A stretch of DNA of 64,000 nt from an uncultured Propionibacteriaceae bacterium (GCA_938046585.1 CALIWR010000004.1:62001-126000); one strand, 5' to 3'; counted from the first letter of the stretch, positions 1-10,155 are shown. Notes: generated by a model from the sequence alone, not told the origin. A program made the numbers and translations.

Positions 1-971
1 CCGGGCACGGATTCACCCGACCACTCGTGGATCTACTGCCGCAGGTGGCGGCGGCTGGCAACACCGCTGGCGAGCTCACCGCAGCCGGCGCCCTGCTCCT
101 CGACCCCTCAGGCACCCTGCAGCCCGGTATCCCGATGTGCCCGCCGGAAGGTGATGCCGGGACTGGGATGGTCGCCACTCATGCGGTAGCGCCGCGCACC
201 GGCAACATCAGCGTCGGCACGTCGATCTTCGCCATGGTGGTGCTCGATCGGGAATTGAGCCGTCGTCACAACGAATTAGACCTGGTGACCACGCCCGCAG
301 GCGACCCGGTCGCAATGGTGCACTGCAACAACGGTGCCAGCGAGCTCGATGCCTGGGCGGGGCTGTTCACCGAATTCGCCCAGACCATCACCGGAGCCTG
401 CGAGACCTCGGCGGTGTTCGAGGCCCTTTTCCAGGCCGCAGCGACGGGTGCCCCGGACGCAGGAGGTCTGCTCGCCTACAACTACCTGTCCGGAGAGCAC
501 AACACGGGGATGGAGGAAGGCCGTCCCTTGTTCACTCGGACCCCGGACAGCCACCTCAGCCTGGGTAATTTCATGCGTGCTCAGCTCTACTCGATGCTGG
601 CGACGCTGCGCATCGGCATGGATGCGCTCACGGCTGAGGGGATCGAGCTCGTGTCGATGTTCGGTCACGGCGGTTTCTTCAAGACTGCAGGGGTCGGCCA
701 GCGCATGCTGGCGGCGGCCATCGACACGCCGGTGTCGGTCGGCAAGGTTGCGGCCGAGGGCGGCGCCTGGGGCATGGCCCTGCTGGCGGCCTTCGGCTGT
801 GGTCGTTCTGGTGAGCAATCGCTTTCGGACTACCTTCAGGAGAAGGTATTCGCCGACGTTGAAGTGGAGACTGTCAGTCCTGATCCCGAAGACGTCGCCG
901 GGTTCCAGGTCTTCCTGGACCGCTACCAGCACGGGCTGGCCATCGAACGGGCAGCGGTGGACCACCTCTGA
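1..971 (+). CDS. FGGY-family carbohydrate kinase (ribulokinase/xylulokinase-like), 5' end outside window
   Basis: C-terminal part of a sugar kinase that would phosphorylate a ketopentose with ATP in the cytoplasm. The reading frame is open from base 3 to the TGA at 969-971, so the gene starts upstream of the window; a GTG at 27 is internal. The FGGY_C-type signatures GDAGTGMVAT, RTGNISVGTS and the glycine-rich GHGGFFKTAGVGQ are visible, the last two in the region that binds ATP phosphates in this fold. The gene runs towards the LacI-type regulator and lies 2.7 kb from araA, so L-ribulose is the most likely substrate, but L-ribulose and D-xylulose kinases cannot be separated from this fragment. 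The family is clear; the substrate is inference from context. Confidence 0.85.
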   Translation, partial: GHGFTRPLVDLLPQVAAAGNTAGELTAAGALLLDPSGTLQPGIPMCPPEGDAGTGMVATHAVAPRTGNISVGTSIFAMVVLDRELSRRHNELDLVTTPAGDPVAMVHCNNGASELDAWAGLFTEFAQTITGACETSAVFEALFQAAATGAPDAGGLLAYNYLSGEHNTGMEEGRPLFTRTPDSHLSLGNFMRAQLYSMLATLRIGMDALTAEGIELVSMFGHGGFFKTAGVGQRMLAAAIDTPVSVGKVAAEGGAWGMALLAAFGCGRSGEQSLSDYLQEKVFADVEVETVSPDPEDVAGFQVFLDRYQHGLAIERAAVDHL

Positions 972-1012
972 GCAGCCCGCTTTCCCGGAGAGCGTCGTCG
1001 CGTCGGCGATGA

Positions 1013-2053
1013 CTACCGAGACAGTACGGGCCGAGTTGAGGATCGAACTACAAGGTGTGGTTCGACGTGGTGCCGTACGCCATCGCCGGCACCGTCCAGC
1101 TGGGCCAGGAAGGCAGTGATACCCGCATCCCCCAGGGTCTCGAAGTCCTGGTGCACGGTGGTCAGCGGGGGCAGGAAGTGGCCGGAATCGGGTTGGTCAT
1201 CGAATCCGACGACGCTGATGTCCTCCGGCACCCGAACACCCCGCCGAGAAAGCCCGTGGATAAGGCCGAGGGCCATCTGATCGTTCGCGGCAAAGACCGC
1301 CGTCAGGTCTGGGATCTGCAGCAACTCATCGCTGGCCTCGAATCCCGACTGGGCATGCCAGTCCCCCATGGCGACGGGCGGCACCGTGAGTCCGGCGTCG
1401 TTCAGACATGCTTCCCACGTGGTATGCCGCCACTGCGCGTCGAACCAGTCAGAAGGTCCTGCAAGATGGCCGATCACCCGGTGGCCTGCGGCGATGAGGT
1501 GCTCGACGGCGAGGCGGCTGCCTCGCTGCTGGTCGATCCACACCCGGCCGAGGTCGGTCCGTTCAGCGGGGTCGGCAGGGTCCAAAGGCGGCGACCCCAG
1601 GAGCACGGTTGCCCGGGGAAGCCTCAGCCCGCTCAGCCAGGCGAGAGTCGTAACTCGGGAGGTGATGATCGCCAGACCCGCTACATCATGCGCGGTCAGG
1701 CTGTCGAGGCCCTCGCGCATCTCCGCGGTCGATCCAGACTTTACCGTGAAGCTGAGAGATGCATAGCCCGCGCTGCGGGCAGCCACGTCCATGGCGCGCA
1801 GCGTGCTCATCGGCCCGTAGTGCGAGGACGACTCGATCAACAGCCCGACCTGCCGCGAACGACCCTGCGCCAGGCCCCGGGCCATGGCATTGGGCTGAAA
1901 ACCGAGCTGATCGAGGATGGCCTGGACGTGGGCACGGGTCTCGGGGCTGATGTTCGCGCTGCCGTTGATCACCCGGGAGACCGTCATGTGTGACACACCA
2001 GCGCGCCTGGCCACTTCCCGGATGTTGAGCCGCCCCCGGTTCGGCGCTGGCAT
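1013..2053 (-). CDS. LacI-family transcriptional regulator, probable arabinose regulator
   Basis: 346-residue LacI/GalR-type repressor. The N-terminal helix-turn-helix is at about residues 10-32 (REVARRAGVSHMTVSRVING), with the hinge helix after it, followed by a periplasmic-binding-protein-like effector domain containing the usual VFAANDQMALG and ISVVGFDDQPDSGHFLPPLTTVHQD elements in the C-terminal half. The ATG at 2053 has a good ribosome site (AGGAGA). The gene lies just downstream of araA on the same strand and converges on the FGGY kinase gene. A perfect 14-bp LacI-type operator sits on the araA promoter, so this protein is the obvious candidate to bind it. The effector is probably L-arabinose or a derivative; that part is inference. 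Confidence 0.9.
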   Translation of the reverse strand: MPAPNRGRLNIREVARRAGVSHMTVSRVINGSANISPETRAHVQAILDQLGFQPNAMARGLAQGRSRQVGLLIESSSHYGPMSTLRAMDVAARSAGYASLSFTVKSGSTAEMREGLDSLTAHDVAGLAIITSRVTTLAWLSGLRLPRATVLLGSPPLDPADPAERTDLGRVWIDQQRGSRLAVEHLIAAGHRVIGHLAGPSDWFDAQWRHTTWEACLNDAGLTVPPVAMGDWHAQSGFEASDELLQIPDLTAVFAANDQMALGLIHGLSRRGVRVPEDISVVGFDDQPDSGHFLPPLTTVHQDFETLGDAGITAFLAQLDGAGDGVRHHVEPHLVVRSSTRPVLSR

Positions 2054-2111
2054 GCACTCTCCTGATCTCCATCACCATGTGACGAGCAGAGCATACTAGA
2101 CGGTGGTAAGA

Positions 2112-2134
2112 CCCCCGAGATATGAAATCGGGGG
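2112..2134 (-). terminator. Hairpin between araA and the LacI-type gene
   Basis: A perfect 7-bp stem CCCCCGA/TCGGGGG encloses a 9-nt loop, about 20 nt past the araA stop on the minus strand. It is followed by a short TCTTA run rather than a clear U-tract. It probably ends or attenuates araA transcription before the regulator gene, which has a possible own -10 (TAGTAT, plus-strand 2093-2098). Confidence 0.55.
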
Positions 2135-2154
2135 CCTCACAATTTATCCCCCGG

Positions 2155-3669
2155 TCAGCGCAGACCCCTGGCCGAAGCCTCCAGACGCAGGCCACGCTCG
2201 AAGTCGGCCACGGTGGTGTGTTCGTCGATCAACGCGATCTCCACATCAACCATCCGGGCGAAGTCGACGAAGACGTCGGCGGTGACGGCGGTGGTCATGA
2301 CGGTGTGGTGCGCTGCTCCGGCGGTAAGCCAGGATTTCGCGGACGTCACGAAGTCCGGACGGGGCCGCCACAGGGCGCGGCCGACGGGAAGCCTGGGCAG
2401 GTCTGCCGTGGGCTCGATGAGGTCCACCGAGTTCACCACGAGCCGGAATCGGGGACCAACATCCGAGAGGGCGGCCACAACCGCCGGACCGGGATCCGCT
2501 GTGAACACCAGCCGGCAGGGGTCTTCACGCCCACCGATTCCCAGCGGGTGGATCTCTAGGCGCGGACGGCTGGTCGTCAATGCGGGAGAGACCTCCAGCA
2601 TGTGGGCGCCCAGGATCACCTCGGCACCCGGGGTCAGGTCGTAGGTGTAGTCCTCCATCAGCGATGCCCCGCCGGGCAACCCGGCTCCCATCACGGATGC
2701 GATGCGTACCAGGAGAGCAGTTTTCCAGTCCCCCTCGGCGCCGAAGCCGTAACCATCGCTCATCAGGCGCTGTACCGCGATACCAGGCAGCTGTTGGAGA
2801 CCGCCGAGGTCCTCAAAAGTGTCGGTGAAGGCTGTGAACCCGCCTTCCTGGAGGAAGCTTCGCAGCGCCACTTCCTGGGCTGCGGCGTAGCGCAGCGAGT
2901 CGCGGCGGGGCCCACCCTTGCGCAGTGGCGGCGCGACGTCGTACCTCTCGTCGTAGTCAGCGAGGACCTCGTCTACGAGGGCCGGGTCCGCGTGGTCTAC
3001 CCGTTCGACGAGTTCGTTCACCGGCCAGGTATTGACCGCGACGCCGAAGTCGGCCTCAGCAGCGGTCTTGTCGCCCTCGGTGACGGCGACATATCGCATG
3101 TTGTCACCAAAGCGGGCGATGCGCATGCCGCGGGCTTCGGCCAGAGCCGCCGCGGCCCGCGCCCAGGTACCGATCTCGCGGGCCACCCGGGGGTCGCTGG
3201 CGTGGCCAATGACCGACTTCCTGGCCACCGCGAGGCGGGAAAGGATGTAGCCGTACTCCCGATCGCCGTGCGCCGACTGATTGAGATTCATGAAGTCGAA
3301 GTCGATGTCCGCGTACGGCAGGGTGATATTGGCCTGGGTGTGCAGGTGTAGCAGCGGCTTCTGCAGCGCACCGAGCCCCCGGATCCACATCTTGGCCGGC
3401 GAGAAAGTGTGCATCCACGTGATGACGCCGACGACATGCGGATCCGCGTTAGCCTCCAGCATCGCCTGCACGATGGCCTCGGTGTCAGTGAGGACCGGAC
3501 GCCACTGCACCCGTACTGGGATGTCATCGGCGGCGTTCAAAACCTGCGTCACGTGTTGGGACTGCGCGGCCACCTGCTGCAGGACGTCCTCGCCGTAGAG
3601 CCCCTGACTACCCACCAGGAACCAGATAGTCGACGCAGAGAGGTCCGGGATGATCTTGGTGTCGTTCAC
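2155..3669 (-). CDS. araA: L-arabinose isomerase
   Basis: 504 residues, the normal length of AraA, which converts L-arabinose to L-ribulose as the first step of bacterial arabinose catabolism in the cytoplasm. Diagnostic motifs are present: MSDGYGFGAEGDWKTALL around residue 305, MEDYTYDL around residue 335 and the metal-site LGAHMLEVSP just after it, which hold the glutamates and histidine that bind Mn2+ in the family. Translation starts at GTG 3669 behind AAGGAG. The promoter and a LacI-type operator lie about 60-90 bp upstream, indicating repression by the neighbouring regulator. The kinase for the next step is probably the FGGY gene at the window edge; an L-ribulose-5-phosphate epimerase gene is not in view. 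Confidence 0.97.
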   Translation of the reverse strand: MNDTKIIPDLSASTIWFLVGSQGLYGEDVLQQVAAQSQHVTQVLNAADDIPVRVQWRPVLTDTEAIVQAMLEANADPHVVGVITWMHTFSPAKMWIRGLGALQKPLLHLHTQANITLPYADIDFDFMNLNQSAHGDREYGYILSRLAVARKSVIGHASDPRVAREIGTWARAAAALAEARGMRIARFGDNMRYVAVTEGDKTAAEADFGVAVNTWPVNELVERVDHADPALVDEVLADYDERYDVAPPLRKGGPRRDSLRYAAAQEVALRSFLQEGGFTAFTDTFEDLGGLQQLPGIAVQRLMSDGYGFGAEGDWKTALLVRIASVMGAGLPGGASLMEDYTYDLTPGAEVILGAHMLEVSPALTTSRPRLEIHPLGIGGREDPCRLVFTADPGPAVVAALSDVGPRFRLVVNSVDLIEPTADLPRLPVGRALWRPRPDFVTSAKSWLTAGAAHHTVMTTAVTADVFVDFARMVDVEIALIDEHTTVADFERGLRLEASARGLR

Positions 3670-3728
3670 GATGTGCTCCTTGGTCTGCCAACTGCGGCGT
3701 CCGCTACCGGGGCGGCGTATGAACCGTC

Positions 3729-3758
3729 ATGTTACCGGTAACAGGCACTCTAGGTAAA
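3729..3758 (-). promoter_or_regulatory. araA promoter with overlapping LacI-type operator
   Basis: On the minus strand TTTACC (3758-3753) and TAACAT (3734-3729) are separated by 18 bp and resemble -35 and -10 boxes. The perfect 14-bp palindrome TGTTACCGGTAACA at 3730-3743, with the central CG typical of LacI-family operators, covers the -10 box, so binding would block RNA polymerase. The predicted start lies about 50 nt before the araA GTG. Motif match is direct observation; repression by the adjacent regulator is inferred. Confidence 0.7.
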
Positions 3759-3825
3759 CCTCGGGAGCTACGGCCAGCACCGTGTCACCCCGGATTCAGT
3801 ACGGGTCGACGTCTCGGATCCGTGA

Positions 3826-5619
<1,794 letters not shown>

Positions 5620-5790
5620 GGACTTCCTTCCGTCGTGACGGCCTGGGTCTGGCCGCAGACATACGGCACACCTCATCACCCAGGCGTTTGAACATCCCTC
5701 AGGCCCGGACGTCACATGATGTCTGTTCGGCTACTGCCGCGCTCGGCCTGCGAAGCGCTTTTCGTGGGGAGAGCCCCCGTGATCGAGATC

Positions 5791-5815
5791 ATCCTAGCAC
5801 TGGATCGGATCCAGT
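5791..5815 (-). promoter_or_regulatory. Likely rho -10 element with adjacent perfect palindrome
   Basis: In the 295-bp gap between rho and the DUF3151 gene, minus-strand TAGGAT (5796-5791) is a good -10 box. Immediately upstream lies a 17-nt perfect palindrome, ACTGGATC-G-GATCCAGT (5799-5815), occupying the spacer between -10 and -35. It could be an operator or simply a strong hairpin. The same gap holds a GC-rich inverted repeat near 5821-5848. The remaining 165-nt rho leader shows no known riboswitch. Confidence 0.4.
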
Positions 5816-5914
5816 TCCCAGCGCCCGGCCGGTTTCCCGGCCGGCGCGGCTTCACCCGCATGCGGCTGGCCCGAACAGCTGCCCAAGCGGGGGGACGGAG
5901 ATATTCTCTGCGGC

Positions 5915-6349
5915 ATGAGCCTGCCCGAGCCCAAACGTAACTTGCTCGCTGATCAGGCCGCACCAACGCTCTTACCCGACGATGGTGTCGATCCAGACCT
6001 GGCAGCATCGCAGGCCACTGACGAGGCCCGCCGCCGGCCAGCCTCCTGCCTGGCCTGGGCGGTACTGGCCGAGCAGGCGCTGGGGCAGCAGACGAGCGGA
6101 TCCGACATCGCGGCGTACGCCTATGCCCGGACCGGTTATCACCGCGGACTGGATACGCTGCGCCGTAATGGCTGGCGCGGTTCTGGCCCGGTGCCCTGGG
6201 AGCACCAGCCGAACCGGGGATTCCTGAGAGCGCTATGGGTCCTGGCGCTGGCGGCCGACCGGATCGGCGAGACCGACGAGGCGGCCCGTTGCGTCCAGTT
6301 CCTGCGCGACTCGTCCGAGTCCGGCTATCGCGAACTGGCCGGCCGCTGA
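5915..6349 (+). CDS. DUF3151 family protein
   Basis: 144-residue soluble protein of the actinobacterial DUF3151 family, function unknown. The N-terminal segment MSLPEPKRNLLADQAAPTLL and the central WAVLAEQAL...AYAYARTGYHRGLDTLRRNGW are characteristic as I remember the family; the whole chain looks helical, TPR-like, with no signal peptide or membrane segment. It starts at ATG 5915, diverges from rho and converges on thrH, so it appears to be monocistronic. Confidence 0.8.
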   Translation: MSLPEPKRNLLADQAAPTLLPDDGVDPDLAASQATDEARRRPASCLAWAVLAEQALGQQTSGSDIAAYAYARTGYHRGLDTLRRNGWRGSGPVPWEHQPNRGFLRALWVLALAADRIGETDEAARCVQFLRDSSESGYRELAGR

Positions 6350-6363
6350 CGCGGGCGCGGGAC

Positions 6364-6996
6364 TCAGATCAGTCGCGTCGAGGCCTGGCGCAGCGCGTCC
6401 CGCAGGGCGGGATAGCCGTAGCTGACCGGGAGCCGGTCGCCGAAGTCGGCCACCACCGTGCTGGGCGGGTCGAACAGGATCCCGGCGTCGGCCGCCAACA
6501 GCATGCTGGTGTCGTTGTACGAATCTCCGGCGGCCAGCACCCGCATCCCGAGACCCTGGAAAGCTTGTACCGAGGCTCGTTTCTGGTCCGGCATCCGCAG
6601 CCGGTAGCCGGTGATCCGATCGTCCTCGACCACCAGGCTGTGGCAGAACAGGGCTGGAAAGCCCAGCTTGCGCAGCAATGGGTGGGCGAATTCGACAAAA
6701 GTGTCTGACAGGATCACCACCGCGCTGAAGGATTCCCGCAGCCAGCCCAGCATGTCGACCGCCCCCGGCAACGGGTCCAGGTCGGCGATCACGGCCGTAA
6801 TGTCGGCCAGTCCGAGCCGGTGCTGCTCCAGCAGATCCAGCCGGTAGCGCATCAAGACGTCGTAGTCGGGTTCATCGCGCGTGGTCCGACGCAGCTGCGG
6901 GATCTGGGTCCGCTCGGCCAGGCCAACCCAGATCTCAGGAACTAGGACCCCCTCCAGGTCCAGGCAGACCATCTCCGGGCGCAAATCCTCGCTCAC
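6364..6996 (-). CDS. thrH: ThrH-type phosphoserine phosphatase/homoserine phosphotransferase
   Basis: 210-residue HAD-superfamily enzyme. It contains the HAD motif I DLEGV (residues 12-16) followed by LVPEIWVGLAERT, the segment TTRDEPDYDVLM, motif II-like VVILSDTF and motif III/IV AAGDSYNDTSML; these closely match ThrH of Pseudomonas aeruginosa, which dephosphorylates phosphoserine and can transfer its phosphate to homoserine. It overlaps the end of hom by 4 bp and is the last gene of lysA-hom-thrH. That position supports homoserine phosphorylation on the way to threonine. The usual actinobacterial thrC and thrB are not next to hom here. Assignment of family is firm; preference between the two activities is inferred from context. 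Confidence 0.9.
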   Translation of the reverse strand: MSEDLRPEMVCLDLEGVLVPEIWVGLAERTQIPQLRRTTRDEPDYDVLMRYRLDLLEQHRLGLADITAVIADLDPLPGAVDMLGWLRESFSAVVILSDTFVEFAHPLLRKLGFPALFCHSLVVEDDRITGYRLRMPDQKRASVQAFQGLGMRVLAAGDSYNDTSMLLAADAGILFDPPSTVVADFGDRLPVSYGYPALRDALRQASTRLI

Positions 6997-8291
6997 TGGC
7001 CCTCCACCCGCATCGACCGGATCCGTCCCACGGCCGGGGAGGTCTTCAACTCGGCCACCGTGTCGGCAACCTGGGCGTCCCGGGCTAGGTGGGTCATGAT
7101 CCCGAGCCGCGCCTCGTCCTGTTCGGCCCCCCGCTCCTGGCGTACGGCCTGGATTGATACCCCGTGTTTGGCGAAGACGGCGGCGATCTTGGCCAGCACC
7201 CCGGGCTGATCCTTGACCATCAGGGCCAGGTAATACGAGGTGGTGGCCTCCGCGATCGGGGCCACCCCGCAGCGCCGATAGGTCGACATGGCCGGCCCGT
7301 GGGTGCCGCGGATCCGGTTCCGGGCCACCGTCACCAGGTCCCCCATCACTGCCGAGGCGGTGGGCTGCCCGCCGGCCCCAGGCCCGAGGAACATCAGCCG
7401 GCCGGCGTTGCGGGATTCCACGAAGATCGCGTTGTACGCGCCATGGACCGAGGCCAACGGGTGAGTGGTCGGCACCATCGCCGGGTGGACCCGGACCGAG
7501 ACCAGTTCCTCCTGCTCCCCGACCATGGTCGCTACCGCGAGTAGCTTCACCACGCAGCCGAGGTTCCGGGCAGCCTCGATATCTTCTCGGGTCAGGGTCG
7601 TGATGCCTTCGCGGTGTACGTCCGCGCCGGCCACCTCGGTATGGAAGGCCAGGCTGGCCAGGATCGACGCCTTCGCGGCGGCGTCGTATCCCTCAACGTC
7701 GGCGGTCGGGTCGGCCTCGGCGAAGCCCAGCGCCTGGGCCTCGGCAAGCGCCTCTGAGAAAGAGACCGCCTGGGTCGTCATCTGGTCGAGGATGTAGTTG
7801 GTGGTACCGTTCACGATTCCCATTACCCGGGTGATTTCGTCGCCCACCAACGACTCACGCAGCGGCCGGATGATCGGGATCGCCCCGGCTACCGCGGCCT
7901 CGAAGTACAGGTCCACTCCCCGGCGCTCAGCCGCCTCGTACAATTCCGGGCCGTGCGCCGCCAGCAGCGCCTTATTGGCGGTGACCACCGAGGATCCCGA
8001 CTCGATCGCGGCCAGCAGCAGAGACCGAGCCGGTTCCACTCCGCCGATCACCTCGATCACCACATCCGCCCCGCCGCGGACCAGGGCCTCGGCGTCGCCG
8101 GTCATCAGCGACCGGTCCAGCCCTTCCCGTTCCGAGTCGGGGTGGCGGACCCCGATCCCGACCAGGTCGACCGGTGCCCCGATCCGGGCCTGCAAATCAT
8201 CGCCGGTCTCGAGCAGCAACCGCGCCACTTGCGAGCCGACCACTCCACACCCCAGCAGGGCCACCTTCACTGGCCTCACGTCGTTTTGCAC
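6993..8291 (-). CDS. hom: Homoserine dehydrogenase
   Basis: 432-residue NAD(P)-dependent enzyme that reduces aspartate semialdehyde to homoserine, the branch to threonine and methionine. The Rossmann motif LLGCGVVGSQVARLL is at the N-terminus, the central catalytic region has MGIVNGTTNYILDQM and EADPTADVEGYDAAAK, and a C-terminal ACT domain (LALMVKDQPGVLAKIAAVF) suggests allosteric control by threonine. I chose GTG 8291 because conserved sequence starts there; an in-frame ATG at 8399 overlaps lysA but adds unconserved residues, and GTG 8279 is also possible. It lies 80 bp after lysA and overlaps thrH by 4 bp, so the three form one operon. Confidence 0.95.
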   Translation of the reverse strand: MQNDVRPVKVALLGCGVVGSQVARLLLETGDDLQARIGAPVDLVGIGVRHPDSEREGLDRSLMTGDAEALVRGGADVVIEVIGGVEPARSLLLAAIESGSSVVTANKALLAAHGPELYEAAERRGVDLYFEAAVAGAIPIIRPLRESLVGDEITRVMGIVNGTTNYILDQMTTQAVSFSEALAEAQALGFAEADPTADVEGYDAAAKASILASLAFHTEVAGADVHREGITTLTREDIEAARNLGCVVKLLAVATMVGEQEELVSVRVHPAMVPTTHPLASVHGAYNAIFVESRNAGRLMFLGPGAGGQPTASAVMGDLVTVARNRIRGTHGPAMSTYRRCGVAPIAEATTSYYLALMVKDQPGVLAKIAAVFAKHGVSIQAVRQERGAEQDEARLGIMTHLARDAQVADTVAELKTSPAVGRIRSMRVEGQ

Positions 8292-8371
8292 GGGCCCATC
8301 TTGACGTACCGGATTCCATCCCCGGCGACGGCTCACACTGTTTGGGATGCCAGGTCCCGGTGACCCGACGA

Positions 8372-9796
8372 TCACGCGTCCCGAGAGCTGGCGCCCCAAC
8401 CCACGTCGAGGGCCAGCAAGTCGTCCAAGGTCTCTCGTCGCAGCAGTGTGGTCAATTCCCCGTCGCGCACCGAGACCACCGGTGGCCTGGTCAGCATGTT
8501 GTAGTTCGAGGCCATGGCCCGGCAGTACGCGCCGCAGCCCGGGATCGCGACCAGGTCACCGGGCCGGATGTCGCCGGGCAGGAAGACGTCGCGGGCCAGG
8601 ATGTCACCGCCTTCGCAGTGCTTACCGACTACCCGGCATAGGACCGGTGCCGCGGCCGAGGCCCGGCCGGCCAGCACCGCAGAGTACTCGGCGGCGTACA
8701 GGGCGGGGCGGATGTTGTCGCTCATCCCGCCATCGACGCTGACGTACACCCGTTGAGCGCCGCCTTCCAGGTCCACCACCTTGACCGTGCCGACGGTGTA
8801 GATCGCCATCGCTGCTGGGCCGCTGATCGCCCGTCCCGGCTCGATCGAATACCGCGGCTCAGCCAACCCATAACCGCGTCGTTCGTGGTCCACAATCTCG
8901 CGCAGGTCCCGCGAGAGCCGCTCAGCGGTGGCCGGGGAATCCCCGCTGGTGTATGCGATCCCAAAGCCGCCGCCCAGATCCAGCTCCGGCAGGTCGGTCC
9001 CGGTAGCCTGGCGGAACTGATTCATCAGTCGCATCGTGCGCCGGGCTGCCACCTCGAAGGCGCTGGTGTCGAAGATTTGACTGCCGATGTGGGAGTGGAT
9101 CCCCACTAGTTCCAGACGCGGGCTCTGCAGGCACCGGACCAGCGCCATCAGGGCCTGCCCGCCCAGGATCGAGAAGCCGAACTTCTGGTCCTCGTGGGCG
9201 GTGGCGATGTAATCATGGGTGTGCGCCTCGACCCCGGTCGTCACCCGTACCAGCACCGAGACGGTTCGATCGGTGTCCTGCAGAATCTGTTCCAGGCGCC
9301 CGATCTCGTCCAACGAGTCGACGATGATCCGCCCGACCCCCGATTCGATGCCGTACCGCAGTTCAGCATTGCTCTTGTTGTTGCCGTGCATCCCGATCCG
9401 GGCCGGCTCCATCCCGCCACGCAGAGCCACCGCCAATTCATTGCCACTACAGACATCAAGACAGAGTCCCTCCTCGGCCACCCAGCCGGCGACCCGGGTA
9501 GTCAGGAAGGATTTCCCGGCGTAGTAGACGTCCCAGCCGGCGAAGGCTTCCCGGAAGCCTCGAGCCCGGGTCCGGAAGTCCGCCTCGTCAACCGCGTACA
9601 CGGGGGTCCCGGTCTGCTCGACGACGGAGTCCACCCCCAGCCCGGCCAGTTCCAGCACCCCGCCCGGGCCCCGGCGGACGTTGGCCGACCAGAGTCGCCC
9701 GTCGAGGACGTTGACATCGTCGGGAAGCGTCAGCCACTGCGGCTTGGCGGCGACCGCATCCGCGTGCAGGGATCCGGCGACATGCATATGGCTCAT
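8372..9796 (-). CDS. lysA: Diaminopimelate decarboxylase
   Basis: 474-residue PLP enzyme of the alanine-racemase-fold decarboxylase family; it makes L-lysine from meso-diaminopimelate. The PLP lysine is in VYYAGKSFL, glycine-rich phosphate contacts are in LDLGGGFGIAY, and the catalytic cysteine is in KHCEGGDILA. Length is usual for Actinobacteria, which have an N-terminal extension. ATG 9796 (MSHMHVAG) is chosen as start; an ATG three codons later at 9787 also fits. It is the first gene of lysA-hom-thrH, pairing the lysine branch with the threonine branch. Confidence 0.96.
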   Translation of the reverse strand: MSHMHVAGSLHADAVAAKPQWLTLPDDVNVLDGRLWSANVRRGPGGVLELAGLGVDSVVEQTGTPVYAVDEADFRTRARGFREAFAGWDVYYAGKSFLTTRVAGWVAEEGLCLDVCSGNELAVALRGGMEPARIGMHGNNKSNAELRYGIESGVGRIIVDSLDEIGRLEQILQDTDRTVSVLVRVTTGVEAHTHDYIATAHEDQKFGFSILGGQALMALVRCLQSPRLELVGIHSHIGSQIFDTSAFEVAARRTMRLMNQFRQATGTDLPELDLGGGFGIAYTSGDSPATAERLSRDLREIVDHERRGYGLAEPRYSIEPGRAISGPAAMAIYTVGTVKVVDLEGGAQRVYVSVDGGMSDNIRPALYAAEYSAVLAGRASAAAPVLCRVVGKHCEGGDILARDVFLPGDIRPGDLVAIPGCGAYCRAMASNYNMLTRPPVVSVRDGELTTLLRRETLDDLLALDVGWGASSRDA

Positions 9797-9957
9797 GGTC
9801 GAAACTGTGCCAGGTCGGAGCCTGTCGTCACTCACCTGTCCGTTCAGACGAGGGCTATCAGATAAGCCCGACGATCTGCGCAAGGCGTGGTCTCGACGAA
9901 CGACCACCCCAACGACCTTCTCGTGAGGTAGTGAAGACCGGCAAGTCGATGACACCA

Positions 9958-10006
9958 CCCTCGCGAAGGCAAGGGCGTCGGATACAGCCCTCGCGCAGCA
10001 AGGGCG
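9958..10006. repeat. Two tandem imperfect hairpin repeats between lysA and tRNA-Arg
   Basis: Two copies of a hairpin unit start 30 bp apart. Copy 1 reads CCCTCGCG-AAGG-CAAGGGCG (9958-9977) and copy 2 CCCTCGCG-CAG-CAAGGGCG (9988-10006); each can fold through CCCT/AGGG. They lie in the 250-bp divergent region in front of lysA. The rest of that region shows one more small stem (GTGGTC/GACCAC) but no recognisable lysine riboswitch. Function unknown: terminator-like, regulatory or a REP-type element. Confidence 0.5.
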
Positions 10007-10046
10007 ATCAAACACTGCTAAGGTTCTTCGTGGCGCCAGCACGCTG

Positions 10047-10118
10047 GCCCCCGTAGCTCAGGGGATAGAGCGCCGCCCTCCGGAGGCGGGAGCGCAGGTT
10101 CGAATCCTGCCGGGGGCG
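10047..10118 (+). tRNA. tRNA-Arg (anticodon CCG)
   Basis: A complete cloverleaf: acceptor GCCCCCG pairs with CGGGGGC, D-stem GCTC/GAGC, anticodon stem CCGCC/GGCGG around loop CTCCGGA (anticodon CCG, reads CGG), T-arm GCAGG-TTCGAAT-CCTGC and discriminator G. The 3' CCA is not encoded. CGG is a common arginine codon in this GC-rich genome. Confidence 0.97.
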
Positions 10119-10155
10119 CTGTTCTGGCAGCGCCGACGCCATCTCGAGGAGATCT

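Noticed and set aside
5620..5715. ATG 5715 as start of rho
   Set aside because: The extra 32 residues are Cys-rich and unconserved, and the strong ribosome site stands before GTG 5619.
8292..8399. ATG 8399 as start of homoserine dehydrogenase
   Set aside because: It adds 36 residues without similarity to the family and overlaps lysA by 28 bp; GTG 8291 matches usual length.
9797..10046. Lysine riboswitch upstream of lysA
   Set aside because: No L-box core or five-helix junction can be traced; only small hairpins and the tandem repeats are visible.
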